A model generated the notes under the pieces. It was not told where the DNA came from. It ran no database searches and was given only the letters and a program-made list of their open reading frames with translations. The translations under genes were made by a program, and so were the position numbers. A stretch of DNA of 64,000 nt from Aporhodopirellula rubra (GTDB taxonomy: Bacteria > Planctomycetota > Planctomycetia > Pirellulales > Pirellulaceae): positions 1 to 64,000 of the forward strand of contig NZ_JACHXU010000022.1 in the NCBI RefSeq assembly GCF_014192335.1, read 5' to 3'. Positions 49,310 through 59,016 of this stretch are shown here, in pieces. Each line of letters starts with the position of its first letter. Position 1 is the first letter of the stretch.

Positions 49310-50464
49310 CTAGAAATCGGAAGCGATTATCTCTTTCGAGGCTCTCGATCCGAGGCTTCCCCAGAGACCGTAATTGCTAGCGGCTCCGATTGGAGGTGCG
49401 GATGCGTGAGGCACACCGACGGGGGCTGAATTGAGGTCACCACTGTCGATGCTGTCCGTTACGAATTTGACGGCACCGTCGGCCATCAAGACATGGCATC
49501 CGCCTACGTGCCGACTGGCCATGGTGAAGATGCCCCCCGCGCCGCCCGCAGCGTTACCAGCGTTTCCTCGTTGAAAACTCGGGCCGTTTGGTGGAAAGAC
49601 AGTCAGGACGCCCGTGTGCATGCCGAGACCACTCGCCCAGGCTGCACCGCGACTTCTCGCGACGTCACCGGACTCTGACGTGATCGCGGTGTTCTGAGCG
49701 TAATATTGCGGGCGGGCTGGGTCGACGCGGTTGTCCCAGCCTTCGAGTTTCGGATTGTTCCGAACAGAGTTTTGCGACGGACTCCCCGTACTGAAGTACG
49801 CCAAGTCACCGATGATTTCCCTGGCACCGGCGCTGCGTCCGTTTTCGCCCATCGCAATCGTATTGCTGAGGCCGTCGAGAATGTCTCGGAAACGCATTGT
49901 CGTGCGATATACAAACACACCGCGGTTTTGGCGGATGTACCGATCGTTGTCGTTGTTGCAGTTCCAGAAAGAGTCACCCAAGCAAAACGCATAGTTTGAA
50001 TTTCCCGTGTCCGTCACCGCAGTGCGATCCAGATCAGAAGGGCAGAGCAACGTGCCGATTTGGGTTCGCCACGGTTCGTAGAGCCCAACATAGGGCGCCG
50101 GGCCCATCGCGGGATACTGGTTCGTTCCGTCATCGTACGGATTCACAATACGTTCCCACAACGCTTGCTGCTCGAAGAACGGCAGCAGTCCCACGTGGGC
50201 GCTCAGGGTTTCGAGATTGCTCTGCACGGCATTGCCGATTCCCGTACCACCGCACTGACGTGGCAGTTGATTATACGCACTGTGGTAATTGTGCATTGCC
50301 AACCCAAGCTGCTTCAAATTGTTTGAGCACTGCATCCGACGTGCGGCCTCGCGTGCAGCCTGGACCGCGGGTAGCAATAGGCCGACCAGCACACCAATGA
50401 TGGCGATCACGACCAATAACTCGACGAGCGTAAATCCGCCCGATTTAGAAGACCGAGAATTCAT
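49310..50464 (-). CDS. DUF1559 pseudopilin-like protein (canonical)
   Basis: A protein of 384 residues. The N-terminus is a textbook type IV prepilin site and helix: SGGFTLVELLVVIAIIGVLV, cleaved after the Gly and methylated on Phe by a prepilin peptidase. LLLPAVQAAREAARRMQCSN, then LKQLGLAMHNYHSAY, gives the DUF1559 signature, and RHVGGCHVLMADGAVKFVTD closes the domain. The protein is anchored in the cytoplasmic membrane and probably assembles into a pseudopilus or surface structure. It is the likely first gene of a pair with the downstream lipoprotein. It differs from the paralogue at 22180-23454, which has lost the cleavage motif. Confidence 0.95.
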   Translation of the reverse strand: MNSRSSKSGGFTLVELLVVIAIIGVLVGLLLPAVQAAREAARRMQCSNNLKQLGLAMHNYHSAYNQLPRQCGGTGIGNAVQSNLETLSAHVGLLPFFEQQALWERIVNPYDDGTNQYPAMGPAPYVGLYEPWRTQIGTLLCPSDLDRTAVTDTGNSNYAFCLGDSFWNCNNDNDRYIRQNRGVFVYRTTMRFRDILDGLSNTIAMGENGRSAGAREIIGDLAYFSTGSPSQNSVRNNPKLEGWDNRVDPARPQYYAQNTAITSESGDVARSRGAAWASGLGMHTGVLTVFPPNGPSFQRGNAGNAAGGAGGIFTMASRHVGGCHVLMADGAVKFVTDSIDSGDLNSAPVGVPHASAPPIGAASNYGLWGSLGSRASKEIIASDF

Positions 50465-50869
50465 GTCAAAGAAATCCTATGTGAGGAGTACAACGATAGG
50501 ACAGTGCGGATACGCGGACTGCCGGAATTAGAAGACTGCCAAAAAAAGCAGGACGCCCTCTACCGGACGATACGGGTGAGGAATCATGCCTCTCTACACT
50601 TGCCAATGCAAAAATTGCTTTATTGCAATTGGGCATTGCTTTGCGTTTGAAAAATGGTGCCAAACCAATGCCAGTGGGATTCTAAATCGACGATCTCTTC
50701 ATCAATCTGCGAGCACGTGTTGATGCGTTTTGCGAATCGACGGGAGTCGGAGTTCAACTCCGTGGGCGTGCGAAACAAGCACGGGGCATCTACAACTGCA
50801 ATGCATATTCTATTGCTGTTGTCGACGCTCCATATTTTGAACTATCAATTGTCGAGATGAGCGTCGCGA
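50465..50869. other. Intergenic stretch with nested hairpin
   Basis: About 400 bases between the GH2-GH43 gene (ending at 50870) and the DUF1559 gene (starting at 50464), both minus strand. It holds the nested inverted repeat at 50604-50638, listed separately. No gene is supported. Confidence 0.4.
50604..50638. promoter_or_regulatory. Nested inverted repeat, candidate operator or terminator
   Basis: Outer arms CAATGC (50604-50609) and GCATTG (50633-50638) enclose inner arms AATTGC (50613-50618) and GCAATT (50625-50630) around a 6-base loop. There is no T-run on either strand. It lies about 140 bases upstream of the DUF1559 start and could bind a dimeric regulator or stop transcription coming from the GH2-GH43 gene. 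Confidence 0.35.
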
Positions 50870-53800
50870 TCAAAAATCTTGAGCTTCATCTGGTCCGGGC
50901 GTCGCGTATGCGGGATCTTTCGCGCGAATATGCACATCGCCATCGTCCAGCACGCGTACGTCGAGCGGCACGATGGTCACGCCCTGTTCGTTGATCGTTT
51001 GGGCATTATCACCGAGGTCACGCGACTGGATTCCCTCGCGTGGTAGCGGCGGAACGTTCGCGTTGAAAAAGGCGGTGCACCACCACTTGCCGTCTTTCGT
51101 TTGAAACGGTGTGCCGTGGCCGAGAAACCGCCCCGCGAATTTGCGTGGGCCGTACGGACCAGTGATTTTGTCCGCGATACAGTAGTAAAGATTGTAGGAA
51201 CCTTTGCGGCCCTGGTCGGTAGACCAGGCCGTTCCGAGATGCACATATTTTCCACGGACCTTAATCATTGTCGCGCCTTCGTGGCCGATATGGCGAATCG
51301 GTGTCCCTTCGGGTGACAGCCGCGTTCCTGCGGGATCGATTCGCACCGGGTCGGCCGTGTACGTGGAAAGTTGGCCGTCTAAGGGAGCGATCATGGTGTT
51401 CTGCCATAACAGATACACGGTCCCGTCATCGTCCGTGAACAAGGAAGGATCGTGTCGTTGGCCGAGTCGAGTCCCCATGGGATGCGTCCATGGTCCCTTG
51501 AGTTCGGTGCCCTGCGTCATCGCAAGGCTCGAAATCTGTTTGGGACAATGCACCAATGCCCATCGTCCGGGTTCGCTCCCGTTGCCGGCCATCCAGTGAA
51601 CTTCGGGGGCCCAAATGCGGCGTGCGTTGTTTCTCTGCTTCACGCCCGCGACGGTATCGGCGACGGAAAATGGAACTCCCAACGATTCCCATTCGATCAG
51701 ATCCTGGCTCCGGTATACACGCACTTGATCGCCAACGATGCTCTGGTCACCGAGCCCAATGTTGTAAGGGTTTTCAGCTTCGCGAGGATCACCCTCGTTG
51801 GGTTGTGTTCCGGTCAGGTAATAATAACCATCCGGTCCGCGAGTGATGTACGGATCACGTATCCAGCCGGCTTTGATATAGAGGGCGCGGTCGTGCGACT
51901 TCAGCCCGGACCGGATCGTTTCCGGATCCATCACAGGTCCGGGCTTGCGATCGGTTTTTTGTTCGACGAAAGCCGACTTCGGGAACTTGTCGGCATTCTT
52001 GGCTGCCTTTTCGGTGTCAGTGCTCGCTGACTTCGTCAACAACGGTCGATGCAAACGTGCGAGTTCCTCGGCGGGAATCTTGATGACTTTGCGGTCATAG
52101 GTGATCAACCCGTTGATCTCGCCCTCAACGTCGGTCGTCTGCGTGTAGACGCCTGCGGCGATTCCCTGTTTTTGCAATTCCTCGAGCAGGTTGATGGACT
52201 TCACATATCGTTCTTTGTATTCCGCTGCGTTTTGTGGCAACCCTCCGTAGCCCCAGTTTCGCCGCGACGAATCCCACAGGTGTTCTTTCACGCCGTATCC
52301 GTGTCCTCCAAATTCCCCCATGACTTTGATGTAGTCATCGAAGCGTCCGTCGGTATTGAGTTCAAACGGAAAGCCTGGATGCGGGTAACGGTGCTCGTCG
52401 ACGATATCACCTACCGGCCAAAAGTTTCCTCCACTGGAAATATTGACGAGGCGAGTCGGGTCGCGTTTCGAAGTCCATCGACCGACGTCCATGGTTTGGT
52501 GTTGTCCCCACGCCTCGTTGAAAGGAACCCAGCAAACGATCGACGGGTGATTCTCCAATGAATCGATCATCTCCTCAAATTCGTACATGAATTGTTGGTG
52601 TTCTTTCGGTGGCCACTGCGCGTCCACGGGATCTGGTTTCAAACGGCTCCAGGCCGGCCAACCTTGGTTGCGGCCTTTACCTCCGCTCACCTGGTCTTGC
52701 CAAACCATCATCCCCAAACGATCGCAGTGGTAGTAGTAACGTCTCGGTTCGACCTTGATGTGCTTGCGGATCATGTTGAATCCGGCCTTCTTGAGCCACT
52801 CAATGTCAAACAACATCGCTTCATCCGATGGCGGCGTCAGCAATCCGTCTGGCCACCATCCTTGGTCGAGCGGTCCCCAATGAAAAAGAACCTCTCCGTT
52901 GAGCGTGAATCGCCAATTCCCATCGGCATCTTTCGTTTTGCCGACCGTGCGAATTCCGGCGTACGACTTCACTCGGTCGAGCACATTGCCACTGACATTT
53001 ACGAGCGTTGCTTCCATGTCGTACAGATGTGGAGATTCGGGCGACCAAAGCTTCGCGTTCGGAATTTTGAGTTCGGTCGACTCGTTATCCACGGTCGCGT
53101 CGGCGACAACCGTTTCACCATCTTTGACGATGATGTGAACACGCCCGTTTCCTTCGACGATCGGACGAGCGCGGATCGTGCCGTTGCTCGCGTCCGTGCT
53201 GATTTTCAAGTCGTTGATACGGTCTATACCAACGGTCTCTAACCAAACGGTCTGCCAAATTCCTGAAACCTGGGTGTACCAAATACCGCGAGCATTGAGT
53301 GTTTGCTTACCCCGCAGTTGCCACTGTTCGGTTGCATCTTCGACGCGAACAATTAGGTCATTCTCACCGTCGTGGATCGCGCCCGAGATATCGAAAGTGA
53401 AAGGCGTATTGCCGCCCTGGTGCGTCCCGACCGATAGACCGTTGACGAACACTTCGCAGCGATAGTCGACAGCCTCGAAATTGAGATGTTGGCGTTTGTC
53501 TGCAGAATGTGATGCCTCGAAAGTCCGGTGATACCAAAGTGCCTCGGACTCGTCGAGCAAGTATTGCACTCCGCCGAGTTTCGACTCTAGGCAATACGGA
53601 ACGAGTATTTTCCCCGACCATTGTGCCGGCGTTTCGGATTGCGAGATTGGAGTGATGGCGTAGTCCCAATTCCCATTCAGATTCTGCCATCCATCTCGCC
53701 GTAATTGCGGGCGAGGGTATTGCGTCCATGCGTTTGTCGCGGTGACTTGTTCGCCCCATTTTGTCGTCAAGTCGGATTGATACGGTTTCGTGTTGCGTTG

Positions 53801-54343
53801 GACCTTTGGCAGTTCAGGGACGTGATCGCTATCCACTAAATGAACATCGATGAATTGGCCGCCTTTGGTTTGCCGGCAGTGAACGGCGAGAACGTTGACC
53901 CCGACCTTCAGAGCAGAGCGTTCGTCGGCGGATAAAGACACGACCTCGTAGTCAGTTGAGAAGCCTTTGATCGTGGCAACGCGTTTCCCGTTGAGGTACA
54001 CCTCGACGTCTTCGTCATGGTGCATTAGCAACGCGGGGTTGGTCGGTAGGTTCGTGACATCGACGCGTTTTCGCAGCCAAATATCATTGGTCGCCCAGCG
54101 TGTGCCAACTCGCGCATTCGGTGTGCCGGAAGTACCGAATCCTCCGCCTCCTTCTTGCCACCGAGAGTCCTCGAATTCGGGCGTCTGCCAACCCTTATCA
54201 GGTCGTTTCAATGTGTACCGCCAATCATCAACAGTCTCTTTGGCGAAACCACGCTCGCAATTGTGCAACAGGAAACAAGAAACGATGACCGCGCTGGCCA
54301 TGGCTCCTTTCAGCAGGTCAGTAAATCGTAATGGCTGAATCAT
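50870..54343 (-). CDS. GH2 beta-galactosidase-like enzyme fused to a GH43-like domain
   Basis: About 1157 residues from the ATG at 54343 (an ATG at 54385 is an alternative start), with a signal region AMASAVIVSCFLLHN. A beta-sandwich (about 40-200) precedes the GH2 sugar-binding and Ig-like domains (YPRPQLRRDGWQNLNGNWDY, NARGIWYTQVSGIWQTVWLE). The barrel has WLKKAGFNMIRKHIKVEPRR, IVCWVPFNEAWGQHQTMDVG with the acid/base Glu, and IKVMGEFGGHGYGV with the likely nucleophile Glu. The last 320 residues form a GH43-type propeller: WIRDPYITRGPDGYYYLTGT, RHDPSLFTDDDGTVYLLW and HEGATMIKVRGKYVHLG. Two glycosidases in one exported chain could act on a branched galactan or arabinan; the substrate is inferred. 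Confidence 0.88.
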   Translation of the reverse strand: MIQPLRFTDLLKGAMASAVIVSCFLLHNCERGFAKETVDDWRYTLKRPDKGWQTPEFEDSRWQEGGGGFGTSGTPNARVGTRWATNDIWLRKRVDVTNLPTNPALLMHHDEDVEVYLNGKRVATIKGFSTDYEVVSLSADERSALKVGVNVLAVHCRQTKGGQFIDVHLVDSDHVPELPKVQRNTKPYQSDLTTKWGEQVTATNAWTQYPRPQLRRDGWQNLNGNWDYAITPISQSETPAQWSGKILVPYCLESKLGGVQYLLDESEALWYHRTFEASHSADKRQHLNFEAVDYRCEVFVNGLSVGTHQGGNTPFTFDISGAIHDGENDLIVRVEDATEQWQLRGKQTLNARGIWYTQVSGIWQTVWLETVGIDRINDLKISTDASNGTIRARPIVEGNGRVHIIVKDGETVVADATVDNESTELKIPNAKLWSPESPHLYDMEATLVNVSGNVLDRVKSYAGIRTVGKTKDADGNWRFTLNGEVLFHWGPLDQGWWPDGLLTPPSDEAMLFDIEWLKKAGFNMIRKHIKVEPRRYYYHCDRLGMMVWQDQVSGGKGRNQGWPAWSRLKPDPVDAQWPPKEHQQFMYEFEEMIDSLENHPSIVCWVPFNEAWGQHQTMDVGRWTSKRDPTRLVNISSGGNFWPVGDIVDEHRYPHPGFPFELNTDGRFDDYIKVMGEFGGHGYGVKEHLWDSSRRNWGYGGLPQNAAEYKERYVKSINLLEELQKQGIAAGVYTQTTDVEGEINGLITYDRKVIKIPAEELARLHRPLLTKSASTDTEKAAKNADKFPKSAFVEQKTDRKPGPVMDPETIRSGLKSHDRALYIKAGWIRDPYITRGPDGYYYLTGTQPNEGDPREAENPYNIGLGDQSIVGDQVRVYRSQDLIEWESLGVPFSVADTVAGVKQRNNARRIWAPEVHWMAGNGSEPGRWALVHCPKQISSLAMTQGTELKGPWTHPMGTRLGQRHDPSLFTDDDGTVYLLWQNTMIAPLDGQLSTYTADPVRIDPAGTRLSPEGTPIRHIGHEGATMIKVRGKYVHLGTAWSTDQGRKGSYNLYYCIADKITGPYGPRKFAGRFLGHGTPFQTKDGKWWCTAFFNANVPPLPREGIQSRDLGDNAQTINEQGVTIVPLDVRVLDDGDVHIRAKDPAYATPGPDEAQDF

Positions 54344-54553
54344 GGGGAGGATCGCGATGAAAGCGGGTGGGGAACTGAGGAGCATCAAAACGGAGGAAGG
54401 ACAATTTGGGAATCGCGGTCACACGCGAGTTCAGTGCCGTCAACGGTCAATTCAGCCATCTGTAGAAACGAAATCTTTTGGTGCGGTGTTCGTTGCTCCT
54501 CAGGCGGCGTCGGATACGGGCGGTTTGGTTCGGTGTGATAGAAGATGCCCGAT

Positions 54554-56719
54554 TCATCTCGTGTCGCCGAAGTGTCGTTTGTGTGGAACGGCAAATTCAT
54601 TCACGGAATACTTCAACACGGTTCCGTTGAACTGGTTGTTTTGAGGGTAATCGCCGGCCGCGCTGCGATCGTCGAATCCGACACTCAAATCGTCGATCGG
54701 TTGGACAGGGATCAGCCCCGGGGACCTACCGACGATGGGATCGACGTCGTTGAAGGAGAGTGTCATCGCGTCTTCGGTCAGCGTCGCTTTCAATGTCACG
54801 GTGCCCGTCACGGTCGCCTCGCTCGTTATCCGGCTGACGATCCCGTTAACACGCACGTCAAAGGCTGGATGCCCATTGATGAAATGCAACGCGAATCCGT
54901 GCTGGTTTCCTCCCTGCGCGATTGCCACGCCATGGGGTTTGTCCGAGCGTATTGTCACTTCAACATTCAGTGGTCGATTGGCGACGCGGGGCGACTGAGT
55001 CGACGGCGCCATCGATTGAGCTTTCACGTCCACTGCATTCTTATTCGATTTGGCTTTTGACTTTTGCACGACGCCGACGCGTTCTGCCCAAGTTTCCCAT
55101 GCGGCGGCCATTGCTTCGACCCGTTCCGGATATTGCTCTGCGAGATCGTTGGTTTCACAGCGATCGTCGGCGAGGTTGTAGAGTTCCCATTTCAGTTCGT
55201 TGGGCATTCGCTTGCTGTAGACCGCCTTCCAATCACCGTCTCGCCACGCGTGAGCGGCTTGATGGTCGAACCCGATCGTGCGTGGCGGGGCGTTCTCACC
55301 TCGCATCACCGGCAGAAGGCTGGTTCCCTCGACGGGCGTGATGTTGGTGCCGTTGAACGTCGTTGGATATTCAGCGTCGGCGACTTCGATGAGCGTTGGA
55401 AGAATGTCCATCAGGTGCGCCGGTTTGCGAATCCAATCCTCGCTCACGCCGATACCGGCGGGCCAATGAGCGATCAGGGGCGTGCAGATTCCGCCCTCGT
55501 GAGTGAAATGCTTGTACATCCGAAACGGCGTGTTGCCGAGGTTGGCCCATCCGCTTCCGTAGGATTGATAGCTGCCGCGGTCGCCAATCGATCGGACATT
55601 GTCTTCCGTCGATAATTTTGTTTCTCCTCTGCGAGACTGACCGTCGAAACCAAACGGTCCCCATTCGTAACACGCCCCGTTATCGCTCATGAAGAGAATC
55701 AGCGTGTTGTCGAGGTCGCCGGTTTTTTGCAGATGCCCAAGGATCTTCCCGACGCCTTCGTCGACGCCTTCGACCATCGCGGCGAACACCGCCATCCGCC
55801 GTGCGAGGTCGCGTTTCCGATCTGCGTCGAGTGAATCCCACGCCGGATTTTGCTGGCCCGGAAACCCGTTTGCGATATCGTCGCGATCGACAGGGACGAT
55901 TTCTCGGGGCGGCAACTTCCACCGTTCGCTATCGATCAATCCGATCTGCTTCATTCGTTCGAAACGCTCTTCTCGCAACACGTCCCAACCTCGTTGGTAG
56001 GTGTCATCATAGGCGTCGGCACGTTCCGGGGGCGCTTGCACCGGGAAATGGGGCGATGAGTGACCGAGAAACACAAACCATGGCTTCTCGCTCGCCTGAC
56101 CCTTCCGAATGAACTCGATGGCGTATTGGTTGAACACGTCCGTCGCGTAAAACTCCTCCCGTGAAGGATCGATCTCTTTCTTCCGTCCTTCGGGCAATCG
56201 AACGTAGTAGTCGGCGTCGTATTGATCATGCGAGTGGTCGTTCGTGTAGCCGTAGAACTCGTCAAATCCGCGTTTGATTGGTCCTGTTTCGGGATGCAAG
56301 TGCCATTTTCCGACGTAGTAGCATCCGTAGCCGGCGGGTTTGAGAACTTCAGCGATCGTGACGCAGTCATCACGCAGTCGTCCGAGATATCCCGGTCCAC
56401 GATTTCGATCGGGTGTTTGGGTCGTGAAGGCACCGATTCCGGCTTGGCTCGGATAGACCCCGGTCATCAATGACGCGCGACTTGGACAACATCGAGCCGA
56501 GTTATAGACTTGAGTGAACCGGGCACCGTTTGCCGCGAGCGAATTAATGTTTGGCGTTTTGATTTCACCGCCGTAGCAACCGAGGTCCGAGTACCCGAGA
56601 TCATCCGCCAAAATAACGATGATATTCGGTTGATCTGCCGCAGTCGCTATGCGATCGCAAGCGAACGCAAACATGAGCAACATCGCGAGCGATAGTCTTG
56701 CAAGTAGCCGTGTGGTCAT
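54554..56719 (-). CDS. Type I sulfatase with C-terminal beta-sandwich
   Basis: A protein of 721 residues from the ATG at 56719 (MTTRLLARLSLAMLLMFAFA, signal). Core motifs: QPNIIVILADDLGYSDLGCY, RCCPSRASLMTGVYPSQAGI with the formylglycine Cys at about 77, YYVGKWHLHPETGPIKRGFD and LILFMSDNGACYEWGPFGFD. The domain ends at WELYNLADDRCETNDLAEQY. A linker with Lys/Ser leads into about 140 extra residues (VEVTIRSDKPHGVAIAQGGN, GFALHFINGHPAFDVRVNG) that look like a LamG-type sandwich, often carbohydrate-binding. It lies between a GH2-GH43 gene and a sulfatase remnant in the sigma/FecR locus. Confidence 0.92.
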   Translation of the reverse strand: MTTRLLARLSLAMLLMFAFACDRIATAADQPNIIVILADDLGYSDLGCYGGEIKTPNINSLAANGARFTQVYNSARCCPSRASLMTGVYPSQAGIGAFTTQTPDRNRGPGYLGRLRDDCVTIAEVLKPAGYGCYYVGKWHLHPETGPIKRGFDEFYGYTNDHSHDQYDADYYVRLPEGRKKEIDPSREEFYATDVFNQYAIEFIRKGQASEKPWFVFLGHSSPHFPVQAPPERADAYDDTYQRGWDVLREERFERMKQIGLIDSERWKLPPREIVPVDRDDIANGFPGQQNPAWDSLDADRKRDLARRMAVFAAMVEGVDEGVGKILGHLQKTGDLDNTLILFMSDNGACYEWGPFGFDGQSRRGETKLSTEDNVRSIGDRGSYQSYGSGWANLGNTPFRMYKHFTHEGGICTPLIAHWPAGIGVSEDWIRKPAHLMDILPTLIEVADAEYPTTFNGTNITPVEGTSLLPVMRGENAPPRTIGFDHQAAHAWRDGDWKAVYSKRMPNELKWELYNLADDRCETNDLAEQYPERVEAMAAAWETWAERVGVVQKSKAKSNKNAVDVKAQSMAPSTQSPRVANRPLNVEVTIRSDKPHGVAIAQGGNQHGFALHFINGHPAFDVRVNGIVSRITSEATVTGTVTLKATLTEDAMTLSFNDVDPIVGRSPGLIPVQPIDDLSVGFDDRSAAGDYPQNNQFNGTVLKYSVNEFAVPHKRHFGDTR

Positions 56720-56724
56720 TTGAG

Positions 56725-57024
56725 TTATTTCGAGTAATTGGAACGTTCTTTCGGCCATGCCAACACGTTGGCTTGCTTCGCCCAGGCGGTCCATTCTGTT
56801 TTCAAATCAACAACGAGTTCAGGATGCTGGTGAGCGACGTTTTTTGTTTCGTTGCGAACGTCACTCAGGTCGTACAACTCCCATGCGGCGTCATCAGTCG
56901 CGTCGAGAGTCACCAACTTCCAATCACCTTTGCGAACCGCGGCATGTGTTTCCTGTTCCCAGAGCATCGTGCGACTGTTTCTCGATTTTGCGGCACGAGT
57001 CGCCCGTTCGTCGCGCGATGACAA
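56725..57024 (-). pseudogene. Sulfatase C-terminal remnant
   Basis: The frame reads TMLWEQETHAAVRKGDWKLV, then AAWELYDLSDVRNETKNVAH and LKTEWTAWAKQANVLAWPKE: the C-terminal 80 residues of a type I sulfatase. The catalytic domain is missing, and the upstream 40 bases up to the FecR stop hold no start that would give a whole protein. It is therefore a leftover, probably from deletion of most of a sulfatase that once followed the FecR-like gene. Its motifs resemble the intact neighbour downstream. Confidence 0.75.
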
Positions 57025-57061
57025 CCAACCATGCCCAATTCGGCGGAGTCCAGCAGTCGAC

Positions 57062-58495
57062 TCACAACGAGGGAGTTTCGTCGACTAGCACTCGTAAGTT
57101 GTCTTGCCCCGCGCCGACATTCAATTGGAAGTGAAGCGTCTTTCCGTCGTCGCTCACTCGCAACGAATCCGCGGGAAGGTTGCCGTCTTCCGTCGCCTTG
57201 TCTTCGAGATATCGAAATTGCAGGTTCTCATAGTCGATTTCTGGATTTCCAAAGAATCTATCCGACTTCGCCAACGCCATGGGCCCGACAACAACCCCGA
57301 TGATCGGCTTCTGGAACGAGACACTGCCCGTGAGCGTATGCCTGTTCCCTTCCCACCTTTCGACGGGCAGGTAGATAAGCAGATAACTGCTGACCAACTT
57401 TCCGGGCCTGATCGAGATTCGAGAGTGTCGGTTTTCGGGATACGATTCACTCGGTTTGATCGCCGCTATCGATAATTTTGTTTCGTTGCGATAGTTCATC
57501 GTTTCGGGAATCAGCAACAACTTCGAGTCATTGGCGAACTTGTCTAATGATCCGAGCGGGCCTGGGGGGACGAAGTCGATCAAATTTGACGCTTCGTCCA
57601 CGCCGATCGTCAGCGGCCAGATGTCTTCGTACTGCTCGGGCGAATAAGCAACCGCACGGCTTTCGCTTTCGCTGCACGCGATCGACTCGCCTTCTTGAAC
57701 GGTTTGAGGTTGCGAGACGCCGCCGCTGCTCTCGCGTTCGACCGAGACGCTGCCGTCGAACACCGACAGATCGACATCGCCGTTGACTTTGGCCGTCAGC
57801 CCGAAAGCGGTTCCACGGTCACGCACGGTCGTCCCGCCGCTGTGCACCACCAATGTGCTGTCTGCGGTAGGCATTCGAGCGGCAAGCTTGCCCATTTCGA
57901 GTTCAATTTCATCGGGCCCGATCCCGGTAAACGAAGCTGGGCCGGCGAGAGAAATGATCGCCCCGCTGTCCATCGACAAACGCACCGCCCCTGATGACAA
58001 CCGGTAGGTCACCCGCTTATTTAAAGGGATGGAGGTTAGCGTTGCGTTCGGGATTTGGCCGTCCCATTTCGCGTGACTCGCATAGGTGATCGTTGCAAAG
58101 GTGTTACCCTCTGAACCGACGTTTGGATCGGGTGAGCCAGGTGGCGTGAGATGAGCAACCGTGGCATTCTCACCGCGAGGCTTCGGCGTCAACAACGCAA
58201 TCGCGATCGATGCAGCCACGGCCACAGCGGCCGCCAACATCCAAACGCTGCGGGGTGTCCGTGGGGTAGTCGTGACGGGCGGAGATGGTGAGTGCGGAGA
58301 ACCCATCGAGAACGCCGCGGTGCGAAACCGTTCACTGATCGCGGCACTTCGCACCTGCATCTCGGCAAACAAACGACGACGCTGTGGGTCGTCGAGCAGT
58401 TCTCGTTCGAATCGTGCCAACTCGGATTCGCTCAGGCCACCGTCTTGGTAAGCGGCTACCTGCTGGAAAAAAACGTCGAGTTCCTTTTCTGTCAT
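57062..58495 (-). CDS. FecR-domain protein, probable anti-sigma factor
   Basis: A protein of 477 residues; the ATG at 58495 overlaps the sigma-factor stop (TGATG). The N-terminal cytoplasmic part (EKELDVFFQQVAAYQDGGLS, ELLDDPQRRRLFAEM) is typical of planctomycete FecR-like anti-sigma proteins. One membrane helix follows (VWMLAAAVAVAASIAIALL, about residues 85-104). The FecR domain outside the membrane shows GAVRLSMDSGAIISLAGPAS, ELEMGKLAARMP, RDRGTAFGLTAKVNGDVDLS and FDGSVSVE. A further beta-rich domain of about 180 residues at the C-terminus may sense a ligand. It would hold the partner sigma factor inactive until a signal arrives. Confidence 0.87.
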   Translation of the reverse strand: MTEKELDVFFQQVAAYQDGGLSESELARFERELLDDPQRRRLFAEMQVRSAAISERFRTAAFSMGSPHSPSPPVTTTPRTPRSVWMLAAAVAVAASIAIALLTPKPRGENATVAHLTPPGSPDPNVGSEGNTFATITYASHAKWDGQIPNATLTSIPLNKRVTYRLSSGAVRLSMDSGAIISLAGPASFTGIGPDEIELEMGKLAARMPTADSTLVVHSGGTTVRDRGTAFGLTAKVNGDVDLSVFDGSVSVERESSGGVSQPQTVQEGESIACSESESRAVAYSPEQYEDIWPLTIGVDEASNLIDFVPPGPLGSLDKFANDSKLLLIPETMNYRNETKLSIAAIKPSESYPENRHSRISIRPGKLVSSYLLIYLPVERWEGNRHTLTGSVSFQKPIIGVVVGPMALAKSDRFFGNPEIDYENLQFRYLEDKATEDGNLPADSLRVSDDGKTLHFQLNVGAGQDNLRVLVDETPSL

Positions 58496-59016
58496 CACTT
58501 AGAAACCTCAAATTGTTGGCGAACGCATTCACGCAGTGCTTTGTGAATCCTCGCGATGGCTTGATACGCGGAACCGATTTTTGCACCGATCGAATCGGCG
58601 ATTTCGCGGCCAGACCGATTTTCGAAATAACGCATTTTTACAATCTCACGACTGCGAGGACTTAACGAGTCGAGGCATTTCGCCAACGCCTCACCGCGGT
58701 CGTCGCGTGAATACAAGTCCTCATCTTCCCATTCCTGTTCAAGTGCTTCCATCGCTTCCTCGCCCAATCCGACGTAGCGACCTTCTCGGGCTCGGATGAT
58801 GTCAATCGCCCGATTCCGAGCGCTGACGCGAAACCATCTTCTCAGATGCACATCGGACTCGAAAAAATCGATCTGTCCGATCGCCTTCACACAAACTTCC
58901 TGGAAAACGTCCTCTGCCAAGTGATAGTTTCGCGTGACGCAGGCGATGTATGCCGTTAGCGCGAGCCGATCCTCGAGGAGGCGTTCAGTCGTTTGGGCGG
59001 TCGTCAGTTTTGTCAT
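58495..59016 (-). CDS. ECF RNA polymerase sigma factor
   Basis: A protein of 173 residues from the ATG at 59016 (MTKLTTAQTTERLLEDRLAL); an ATG at 59085 would add 23 residues. Region 2 is LTAYIACVTRNYHLAEDVFQ and EVCVKAIGQIDFFESDVHLR, followed by RWFRVSARNRAIDIIRAREG. Region 4 is LDSLSPRSREIVKMRYFENR and then the helix-turn-helix SGREIADSIGAKIGSAYQAI. Its stop overlaps the FecR-like start, so the pair is translated together. It probably controls the adjoining sulfatase/GH2 genes and its own operon, which is an inference from position. Confidence 0.92.
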   Translation of the reverse strand: MTKLTTAQTTERLLEDRLALTAYIACVTRNYHLAEDVFQEVCVKAIGQIDFFESDVHLRRWFRVSARNRAIDIIRAREGRYVGLGEEAMEALEQEWEDEDLYSRDDRGEALAKCLDSLSPRSREIVKMRYFENRSGREIADSIGAKIGSAYQAIARIHKALRECVRQQFEVSK

